The position numbers were made by a program, and so were the translations under genes. Positions 15,901-27,900 of a stretch of 64,000 nt of DNA are shown in pieces (within the stretch, counting starts at the first letter, position 1; each line of letters begins with the position of its first letter). The notes under the pieces were generated by a model. The model was not told where the DNA came from and made no database searches. It worked only from the letters and a program-made list of their open reading frames with translations. Location: contig NC_083516.1 of NCBI RefSeq assembly GCF_032362555.1, positions 4,799,001 to 4,863,000 of the forward strand, given 5' to 3'. The stretch comes from Amyelois transitella (lineage: Eukaryota > Arthropoda > Insecta > Lepidoptera > Pyralidae).

Positions 15901-18900
15901 ATATACAAACTCTTTCACTTGCTCCACTTTTTCTCCTCCAATCAAAATATTACATGCTGTCATTTCTTTCTCCATTTCAAAAACCAGTGTTTTAGTTTTA
16001 CTTACGTTCACTTTCATTCCTTTCTCTTTTAAAGCTTCATGCATACAGTTTACCATCTCCTGTAACTCCTCCGCTGATGACGCCAGTATAACCTGATCGT
16101 CGGCATAGAGCAGACATTTGACGAGTAACTCATTCATCCTTAATCCACTTTTAGACTCTTTCAAATCTGTCAAACAGCTATCCATAAATAGGTTGAACAG
16201 CCACGGTGACGCAACACATCCTTGCCTAACGCCTTTCTCAATCTTAAACCACTCAGTGTGCGCTCCGTTTATCCTGACACAAGCACTCGAATCCTCATAT
16301 AAGGATTTCAGTGCTCGTATTAAGAGACTGCTCACCCCATGCATAGAAAGTGCTGACCACAATTCATTCCTCTCAACTCTGTCATAGGCCTTTTCCAGAT
16401 CTACGAATGTGCAATAGACTTTTTGACTCTTGGCCAAAAACTTTTCGGCTATGCACCGCAAGGAAAAGACCTGATCAGTACATCCCATTCCCTTTCGAAA
16501 TCCCGCTTGAGCATCCCATATTTTGTCATCAGTTTCATTCCTGACTCTATTAATCAATACCTTAGCATACAATTTGCCGACGACGCTAAGCAGGCTTATA
16601 CCACGATAATTTTTGCAGTCCAGCTGTGACCCTTTTCCTTTGTAAAGTGGCACGATAACAGCCTTACACCAATCTTTTGGTACTCGGCCGCTTCTCCAAC
16701 ACAAATTGAAAAGGCAGTACAACTGACTAGCTACTACGCCTTTTCCTGCTTTAAGCATCTCGACCGACACTCTATCACACCCAGCAGCCTTTCCCGCTTT
16801 CATACTCTTAAGTGCTTCCACAATTTCGAACATTTCAATTTCGCCTTCCATCTCATTCTCTTTTTCTTCGCTATAGCAGAAATCTTTCTTATTTCCTTCC
16901 TTTTTTTCAAATAAACTTTCAAAATAGTCCTTCCATATCTTTAGTACACATTCTTCTCCTTTCACAACGCTACCATCCTGGCATCTGATCCTAGTCAGCT
17001 CTCTGGTTATAGTATTTCCTCGGGCTGACCTTACGGATTTCCAGAATACTTTCAGATTTGACTGAAAGTCTTCTGATAGCCTTTTATCAAAATCCTCTTT
17101 ATACTCTTCTTTCTTTCTAATCACAGCTTTCTTAACCAAATCTTTCATTTTCTTATATTCCTTACGTGCTTCATTCACATCTTCATCTATAACCTCTTGC
17201 ATTCTTAAGTTAGCTTTTGCTGCTAACAAATCCAGCCATGCTTTCTTCTTTAATCGCACAAGTTCTTGCACATCTTTACTCATCCACGCATTTTTGTGAT
17301 TTTTTCCTTTCCTTCTTCTACTTACACCACACACTTCAACAGCTACTTTCACAATTCTTTCTTTAAATTCCTTCCATCCATCTTCAATATCGCTCATTTC
17401 CTCTAAATCTTCAAATTCATCCTTCAGTCTATTAATATACTTCTTACCTACATCCATATCTTGCAAATTTTCTACTTTTACTCTTTCCAAAGCGCTGGTT
17501 TGCTCCCTTACCCTGTGCCGCCAGCGATTGAAGATACCCCTTATCCGGGATATCACCAGTAAATGGTCCGAGTCAATGCCAGCACCGCGATATGCACGGG
17601 TATCCAGCACTTTGTTCTTCAATCTTTCATCTACAATCACAAAGTCTATCATACTTTTTAATATACCTTCCACTCTTGTGTAGGTGTGGATCTCTTTATG
17701 TTGAAACATTGAGTTCGACACAAAAAGATCCCACTCTAGACAAATTTCTAATACACTTCTTCCATTATCATTCACCTTTTCGTCACCAAACGCACCAAGC
17801 ACCTTTTCATATCCATCACGCTTTACACCCACCCATCCATTAAAATCACCTAACATAATAATCTTCTCATTTGGCTTGGTAACTTTCAATACTTCTCTTA
17901 CACTATTCCAGAACTCCTCGTTTTCGCTTTTTGCTGATGTTGTACCCCTCGAACCCACATCCCAAGGTGCATAAACACCTAGAACGAAGATCCGAGTGAT
18001 TCCAACTTTCAGCCTAATCCATAGAAGACGAGGGCTGACACACTCATACTCATTCACGCACTCAGCCATTCGTGCAGAAAGAATTAGACCGACCCCTTGA
18101 CAGCCTCGGCTGGTACTGGAAATTCCAGACCAATACGCCGTGTAAGGGCCGTGCTGCGTCGCGTCGCATCCTTTCCGCTTCGTTTCATTCACGCACAACA
18201 CATCCAAACGTCTTTCATCCATCATCTGGCATACTTCCTCAATCTTATCCTTCATTCCTCCTCTTACATTCATCGTCGCAAAGCGGCTTTCAGCAGACCG
18301 CATACCGCTCCCGCCGGGAACGAGACGTGATGGGGTGCGGACACCATCGCCGCCATCTAGGTGCTCTTTCAAAAAATTTGCATCCATGCGATTCCCACGA
18401 GACGCTAGGGAAAAATTTTGTCCGCCCCAGCAGAGCCCCGCATGCCAGGGTAAGGCTAGCCATTACCTGGGGGTCGCCCAACCCCATGGCGGAAGTGGCA
18501 CGCTCGAGACTAGGCTCGCCCCTAGCCATGCATCCATCGGCGCGGCAGACCTTAGATTGGCAGGGATTTACATTAAAGAGGAATCCCAAGTCTATCCCTT
18601 AGTCGGCTCTTACGACATCCGTGGGAAAGAGATGGAGTGGTCCTATTCTTTTGTAATGGTGCCGGGAACCACACGGCAAACTTAGAACTCAATTCAGTAA
18701 AATGGTCAAAAGGCACTCTAAGCTAATGTCCAGCGGTTTGGATGTAACCGGGGTTACCGCCAGGAATAAGAACATATAGACTACAAAAATAGTGCGAAAA
18801 CTTTCCCTCTATCAACAAAGCTATTTGGGTGTTTGTCTATATCTTCAGCAAGATACCAATTTCATTTATTCACCAAAATCATTTCCAAGTTACTATAGAT

Positions 18901-21900
18901 ATCGAATTTATATTAACCTTAATCACTGAACCCTCCTTCAAGCCCTCGATGTTCTTCAACTCTGCAAAGTTATCCAGAGTGACGCCGTCCAATTGTAACG
19001 AGAAGCAAGTCCTGTGACATGTGTCCTCGCGGTCCATCAAAACCTGGTGTATTTCCTGGACGAGTTCCATACTCGACACCTGAAAATATGACGCTTTCAT
19101 CTTGTTTTCGTAGTATTGTGTTTAAGGTCCTTTAGCAATAAATGGACGATTAACTTAAGAATAAAAAAACCGCTTTAAATAAAGCTAATTTCCATAATTT
19201 ACCTGAATGTCCAGAGGCTCCGCTCCAGGACTAACAATTTTGACAGTAAAACCCATGTCTTGTATAAAGACCACTTCAGCGTCTCGTTTCTTATCATCGC
19301 CATCTTCACTAGGGGTTGATTCCCTATCCTTCTCTCCATTAAGTATTTTATTGCTTTCGCCATTAACTTTATCAGTCACATTTTCAACATTGTTCGATTT
19401 ATCATCCTCTTTTTTAGTTTCAATAGCCTTATTTATAACAGGTTCCTTCTTCTCGGTATCATTATTTTTATCAGTCGTTTTACCCTTTTTGTTTTCTTTT
19501 TTCTTATCCGACACTTTATTTTCAGAAACCTTAACTGGGCAAACGGGTGATAATGCTACATCACTCCCTTCATCAGACTTAGTTGATTTAGTTTCATCTG
19601 AATCACTGTTAATTCCATTAGTAACTATTTTAGTATTATCACTACTACTAATATCACAAACTGCATCTTTTTTTGGGTCGCCGTTAAGAATATTCTCACT
19701 TGTACTTTCCGTGCCATTCACTATTGTTTCTTTGGTACCTGAACTTGCTTTTTTATTTGGATCGCTGGGTAATGCATCTCCGTTTGCTTTTGCAATGTTA
19801 CCGGATTTTCTATGTGATGACTTATCGTTAGTTTTGCCTTTTTGAGAATCTGAAATAAAATAAAAATTATAATTTACTCCTAGCTAGACTCATGCATGTT
19901 TCAAAATGTCTTTATCATTAAGTTTGTTACCTGAATTTATGAGAAAAGGCGCTGTTATGTTATTGGTCTGCGGGGAGGCAGGCTTGCGCGCAGCGGCTGC
20001 ATAAGAAACACGCGTTGCACTCGCATTTCCACCACCGCCCTCATCATCGCCGCGGCCGTTTGGTGTACTTGCATGACCATTGCTGCAAGACACTTTCACG
20101 CTTACTTCCTTTTTCATTTTTGGAGGTTGCTTTTCTTGTTTCTCCACTGCAACAAGCAAAACAAATTTTATCATCATCATGTACAGTAATCCTTAAATGC
20201 GATAGAACTATTATCTAACTAAATGCCACTCCCCCATCAGATAAATACGAACTTTATCAAGAAATTTATCAACAGATTTTGGACTTTTGATATTGTTCGC
20301 TTTTTATAGGGAATGGTAAATAATAATTTGTGAAAGAATTTTGAAACTATTATGTTTAAAAATTCTTTCACAAATTATTATTACGTCCGGCATTACGTCT
20401 TCATTTTACAGCCGGCATTACGTCTACATTTTACTGACATCTCTCATGGCCGACAAACAAATATAAACGTATTTCTATAACTGTCAGCATAGTTGATGCG
20501 TGCCGGCTTTTTTTTATTAGTAGTTCCCCGGCTGCGCAGAGAGTAAGGAAAGGGACGAGCCGACAGCGTACTCTGCGTCTCGTGACGAAGGAGCACGTGG
20601 TCTGCGCTGGCGCAGAGCCAACTATCTCCAGCAGCGAGTCAATAATAGATGGCAACGGGATGCCGCCAACAATAGACGCCATCGACGTCGAAACCTCTAT
20701 GTATTTATTTTATTCATGTTGTACACAAGCTATCGCGTTCGCATTGCTAGGGCAGTGACTGACGGCGTCAAGTATAGATGTTTCATTTATATCACAAAGT
20801 ATTACTATGGCAATATACAGTCTTCAACATAAAGACATTTAAGTACCTACCTACAAATTTACGATATTTATGTATTTAGGAGCACCTCTAACTTCTTTCA
20901 AAAGAGGTAAGATGCAACAGTGACGATCACCACGAGGAATAAAATAAATAATGCTCCGATTTTTTTTCCTTGCGCCTATAAACTAGATTCCATATCGACC
21001 AACACACGACATTGTTTGGCTATTTCCGATCTTCAGTTGTGTTGCTTTAGAGCCCAAGATCCGCTCTAACCCAGATGACTTGTTAGGGTTACTCATTTCT
21101 TATTATTTCTACTTTACTTTTTTAAGTATTTTAGCAATTCCTATTATTTCGTTACTTCAATTTAGGTTGGGAATTTATTAACTACCAATAAAAAACCGTC
21201 AGATAATTAACTGAACGCATAATAACTAATATAACGACGATGATAAAGTACGAAGTGACCTAGATTACAATCTACTCTAAGTTCTTCACACAAACATGAT
21301 AAGGGGAACATTGACTATTGACCATAATAAATACGTTAATGACCTTTTATGACTATATTCCATTAATGTAGGTCTGGTAGAAATTTAAGTTTGAAGAAAG
21401 TAAACTTATGTTGATGTTAAAATGTGTAGCCTGCCTTTAGTTTTTGGTAAAAATGGTTATTAGGACATAAACCTGTTTTGTTATTCACTTCATATACATG
21501 TTAGCTACCATCTATAACGTACTCGTCAATTGACCATATGATTATAAACCCCATCTAAAATTAACGTAAATTAACGAATTCCGGTGTATTGTGGTTTTTG
21601 AATAAAACAGCACCAATTTTGTGACATAATGATATACTACATTCTCCGGCCCTTTAGTAACTACTTATTCTATTGCTGGTTATGGAAGTTATTTGACGAA
21701 ATATTCGTATTGACATTATTAGTTCTACATTCATTTACGTTTTTTAATGTAGACAATGTACATTCGTCCACGATTTAGATTTAAGATCAATCGGACGTCA
21801 ATTTACAAATATAGATCATATTTGTAAATTGACGTCCGATGAAAATGCTGCAGTGTAGTTTGTTCCGCCGCTTCTTCTACACATGCGCTTTGGAAGCGGT

Positions 21901-24900
21901 AGTAGTTATAATTAGATTTAAGTTATGTGACGTCAATAAGTGATACCTTATATCCAATTTTGAAATTAAATCCTATTCTATTCTATAATTCCATCACCCA
22001 ATAAGAATTTGTTTCAAATTATATTGTGGTTATGGTTATCCATACTAGCAATATAAAGAAAAAAAATCAGTTTAGGTTATTTCTTTCTTGATTATTATTC
22101 CACAGAAACTCGATTGGATCTGATCATATGCTCTGCTAATTATCTAAAAACTTTACTTCAACAGTACAAAATAAGTTTAGGATGGCATTTTCGTTATTTT
22201 CTTAATACCACATAGGATACCAAATTATCACTAAAATTTTGATGTTATCTTAACTAAAATATCCAAACAAGATAACAAGCCCAAGCGCCTGGGACTCAAG
22301 ATAACGCTTAAATCAAAATTGTGATAACAAGACGTTGACACAGTTTCCTTCTGCGTTGCTATTCAAAAAATTACACCTAAATACCTAATTTAATGAACAC
22401 ATTTTATTAGTTTTTGGAAAATTTTTTCTACTTTATCTGAAAACAAAAAAAAAACATGTATAAAACGAAATTATAAAAGTGTTCAGAAACTGTTTGTGTT
22501 CAGAATTTATTCATTCTAGATTGAGAAACAAAACTGCTGCGTCTTTTTAAAAAATAGCTAAGCAACCTGAAGACTCATCTCCATAACAAAAAATATGCTT
22601 ACATGTGCATGGTTACATGAGGTTGCATAACAAGAACGCATGTTGGCACAGAAGAACAAATACAACAGATGCAATCGGTAAATTCCATAATCATACGAAA
22701 GAAATGAATCATTAAAAGTTATCTCCGCTCCTGTATTGGTTTGATGGTAAGTATTTAGTTAGAAAATCTATTCGGTAATGGCCAAAGCCATATATGATTT
22801 CATCCACTAGCAATCCAACGCATAATGACAGGTTCTTTTTGGATAAACTTTTTAGACTATCTGGATTCAAGGGAAATAGTTTTGCTTTCAATTAAAATTG
22901 TAAATCTTCTTCCGAAGTAAGTAGATGACGCACATTATGACGATACAACAGCGGCGAGTCTTGCGATTTCAAATTCTGATAAACATCGGGTACGTTGTTT
23001 GTTCAAAACGCAACAACGGCGATCTATGAATTATGCAAAGAAATGAGCCGCCGAAGTGTCGGTGACGGTACCTGAATATTTAACCCTTAACACACGGATT
23101 ATTGTTTGAAGTCTTTCCTTGACCTTAACTTTCTTCAGGTGACGATTATTTTAGTCATAAAAAAACACTCCATTTTGCCACTAAGCTACAAACATGAAAC
23201 TGTCGAATAAAAGTCGATTTTTATAATTCCTTATTTTACAACTGAATACATACCTACAAATTTGGCATATTTACACAAGGTGAGGTCTTGACAATTTTGA
23301 GGTAAGTATTTGACATAATAATTAAAAGGTAAAAAAATACGTAGGTACAAGTTTAAGGCTTTGAGTACAATACATGAAGGTATATTTACGTTTTATATCT
23401 TGTATAAAAGTTCGCGCGCGCCCCGGGCATTCACGTTTGGACTACTATAGCGTTCACCAAGTTAAGAAGCTCGCCATCCTCTGGCGTCTACATGCTTGTC
23501 TATACCTAAACCCACGGTCACTTACAATTTTGTAAAAATAGTTCATATAAAGGTTGACGTACTTATTCTATGAATCTTTAAATTATCTCTCATCTCTCTT
23601 ACCTGCGTTTTACCTAAAACGCCACATTTAAAAATTTAAGTATGAATAAGTACCAATATCGAGAAACTGAAAGCATAACACTTAGAAAAAACAACCCGAA
23701 AAGAGCAAATCGAAAGCAAGAGATAGTTAAAGATAATTATTTTATAAAAATAGGTGGGTCAATTCGCTCACCAAATATTATATGGAGCATTTAATTTTAT
23801 GTGTTTGATGCCTAGTAAAATTTTACGTAAATCACAGTATTAGGTATAAGTACGAGGGATATAACCGTAAGTACGAGTATACATACTGTGTGTGCGAATT
23901 CATTGAAACTTTCGTAAGGGCTAACATTTTGACCAATTCTTACCATTAAAGCTCATGAAAAGAAAGAAAAAAATTTCGGGGTCAAATGTAGGTTAAATTC
24001 TAAAACCCGCGGCAATAAAATTTTATAGAGAAGATGAGTGTCATCATCAAAATAGCTGCAGCGAGCGTGGCAACAAGCAGAATGCATTTATTTGTATGAA
24101 TCGGTGGCACGAGCGGGGCGCTTCCGAACGGCACGAACCGAGACACTGAATATTTACTGAAGCCATTCTAGCTGGCAATCATTGGCATAGACAGTCAATA
24201 ATGAACGGGCTGTATGTCGTCGGTTCAATCGACTGAAGCGATGCGATTCTCTTAATAGACTGTACTTTGAACGTGTTTTTATGAGTACTAACAGTAATTG
24301 GATTGTTCAGCTGTAGGGCTTCCTTGGATTTCGTCACAATTTGACTACGTTTGACTTAATGAAATTTCAATCTTATATCATCACGGACGATCCCTCGGCT
24401 TTCAACGTCGCCCGACTGGATATTTTATTCGAAAATTTAAGACAGCTCGAAAATATGTTCGAGATATCATAATTTATTTTAATGGATTACTAATCAAACA
24501 ACCGATTATTGCACGCGCTCGTTTAGTTCTTTTTTAATTGAAGATGTATTCATAACATAGTTTAAAGAATATCTTTAGAACGGAATGTCATGTTTCTGTC
24601 TGTATGATTCGCTCCAGTTTAACCAAACTGTGTTTCCGGGTAGCTATCCTAAATTAGAATAAACTATTCCTCACAAAAGCCGCATCAAACTCGATTAGAA
24701 ACTAGTATAAACCTAATTTGTAGAATAAAGCTGGATTTAACTAAATTTATGACCCAAAACTGAACCAGATGCACATCTGGTTACGTCTTTTGACGAAACC
24801 TTTGACGTGTTCATCCAAAGTTTGCAATCGTTCCAATCAAGAACAGATTTGAATTAAATACAAAAGTAAACAAATCTTGTTTCTAATTAATATGATACGC

Positions 24901-27900
24901 AACTTTGAGTGCTAATGGAGCGGGTAAGCACTCAAGCGTGAAGCTGCCAATGACCTACTGGAAGTAAAACCTACCGGCGGGTTTCAAACGCGAGATTATT
25001 GAGCCGCCCAATCTAAGACTGGAGAAAAAAGTACAATAAGTAGGTTGTCGCACAATTGATAATTAAATTATGTCAGTCAAGTAGTAATTGTTATGTCAAC
25101 TGTTAAAATTAATAATATACAAATGCGGAGTTAACTATAAAGTATACGGTCAATCGGAGCTGGAAAACAGCAACAAGTCCGTAGAAAGTAAGTCGTAACC
25201 TAAGATTTTACCAAGATGTTAAACTCTAATTTAGATTTTTAAAGGTAATGATAATTTCGCTTATTTTTGCGTTTCTTTGTTTGCAGTACGAAAATCTAAT
25301 TTTATTCGGTAAGGTAAATAGTAATAATGATAACAGGGACGCCGTTATTAAAGATTATTTTTATGTATGTATATATTGTTTAAACGTTGTTATAATATTT
25401 GGTCGAACGCGTTTATATGGAACATTGGAAATAATTTCAAAAACTTTGTTGATTCTGACTGTTCCACAAATTGCTCAGTCACGAATGACACAGAAGGCTG
25501 CAATATTGAACAAACTTATCAGTAACCAACATTCTAGTAAAACTCGGAGATAAATCGGGTACTGGAGATACGAAAATAGTGATTTTGAATACCTAGTTAG
25601 AAAAAAAACTTTACTTAAACAGTTATATACTACAAAGTTTATTATGATTCGAAGAGAAGACAATGAAAATATATGTATATCAGAACATAAAAGAATATAC
25701 CAATATGCTAACGCCTTATTTACGAAATTGTTACAAGCTTGTCGTCATCTTTCTTCGTGGAAAATATTTCAAACAAATAGTTAGTAACAAACTGTAACAA
25801 ACTAAAAGCCACTATTACAGCACTTGTAATACAACATAGGTATAGAGAAAAATAGTCTTATCGCGAAATGAAATCATAATTTTTTATCAGGTCATGAGTA
25901 AACATCTTCCTTCCTAGATATCAAAGCTCAATCAGAAATTACCATTAAATTGTCATATCATAGCCACACCAAAATTTGTTCGCTATATTACTTGGTTTAT
26001 AGGTATTTTTTAAACGGTTTTATTTATTTCGGTAGCACATAATATATTACGTCATATTTAAAGTTACTTTACGTATCCTACATCTATCAAGTTAAGATGA
26101 TTTATTAAAAAAAAAGGTGATATAAGGTGAATTAACTAAATTTCCTCTTAAAAATAACTGAATTCTTATCGTACAGTGTGGATGGCATAAACATTTAATG
26201 CATAGATATATAAAAGTGACGAAATTCTTGATAACCTGCGCAATGTGTTCCTCATTTCATGCAATCATTGTAAGATTAAGATACTTCACTCTGTACCGTA
26301 CAGTGTATCATTATGTAAAGGTACGTATAATTTAGTTATAACGTTTGTCCCCAGATAGACCGCGTGATTGATTTCCTGTAACAGTTTAGTTTTAAGAAAG
26401 CAACTAGGAAGGTGCCTATTTGGTCAAAAGGCACACCTCAGAATCCGGATGCACGCCAAGAGAAAGAAGGATTAGGTAGTAACTATTTGTGTAAACTAGG
26501 CGAAGGAAAAAATCTGATTTTTTTCCGGTAATGTACATCTCTATACAAATAAAATAAAACGAAATATCATATCGGATAGTGGTAATGGTAGTTTTTGTTT
26601 TCATAATACAAACAACACAAATGATATCGATCATCGCTCAGTGAGCTGAGCAGAATATATTTTCATCACTAGTGGCATACACATCATTGCCTTTCTATTT
26701 CTGCGAAATGATGGGGATTTCTTTTGACAATTGATTTTATAGGTTCACATGCCAGGATGGGTAAGGTTGAAGAGTCGTAAAAGCATAGGTTAGCCATCAA
26801 ACTAATGTATGTGGCCGTGATAGCATTTGAATCTGTGCCACCCTGTACACCTGGTTTTTTATTTATAAAGACGCTCTGCTCGAAGAACGATGTCGTCGAA
26901 ATATCACTGCAAACTTCTCCTAATATTGTCGATTTTTCACAAAATAAGACAATACCTTTATTTTCAGAGATACACTGACACGTCATAAAAATAATACATA
27001 CCTACTCTTATACTATAAATTACAACCAAATCTAGATAATCAATATTAACTGCGGCAAGTGTGCGCTGTTTGTGTGTACAGCTCATCTGCAGAGAATTAC
27101 CAAGATTCTGGTGCCTAGTACTGAAATGCCCATAACTGTTTGCTTAATAAATAAATGTAGGTATTGAATGGATAGCTTTTACTTTCGAGTTTTTGTCTAC
27201 CTATTTTTAACACATGTCGCACAGATGTGTGTCTCACATTGCATAGAACAAAAGTAGTCCCTAGTGGAGGTTAATTTATCATTTGTCGATTGAATGGTAG
27301 TTTTAACATTTGTCAAGAATGTGTGAGTAAAATGTACCTACTTCAGCGTTACAAGTTCCCTAAAATGAAAATATTGGTAATTTTTTATTACCTATTTATT
27401 CTATCTTAAAGCCAAATAGCTGAGCATGGCCTATCAGTCTTTACAAGACTTTTGGCTCTGTCTACCCCGCAAGGGATATAGACGTGATAATATGTATGTA
27501 TGTTTTTATTACCTAAATTATTCTAATTACCTCCGCATAGATAACACATTATCGTTTTTAACAGATAACTGGGTCACTATGACATGAATGTATCATGGAA
27601 AAAGAGAAACCAAAATTTAGTAGTTTTGACATATGCCTAGTCCCTAACATGGGATAAAAAACTCAAGCATATAGCAAAACTTGGCATACTGGGACCCTCA
27701 ATTCTATATCTGAGCTATGCTAGATCATTCAGGTATAAGAACAAAAAAAAAGAAACAAAATCGCAATATCAAACATCAAAATTATTAGTTGAAAACTTAA
27801 CCACTTCTTTGACATACATATAGTCAAGTCTATATCCCTTGCGGGGTAGACAGAGCCAAATTTATGGCCTGATGATGGAATTGAGATTCTTTTTTATTGG

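Noticed and set aside
16118-16629. Several plus-strand frames across the LINE
   Set aside because: Antisense shadows of the reverse transcriptase ORF.
18072-18685. Plus-strand frames of up to 176 residues
   Set aside because: They run antisense over the LINE 5' leader and ORF start; no protein family resemblance.
19207-19845. 212-residue plus-strand frame, Ser/Leu rich
   Set aside because: It is the antisense of clu exon 3. Asp/Glu/Lys codons read backwards give Ser/Leu/Phe; no independent evidence for a membrane protein.
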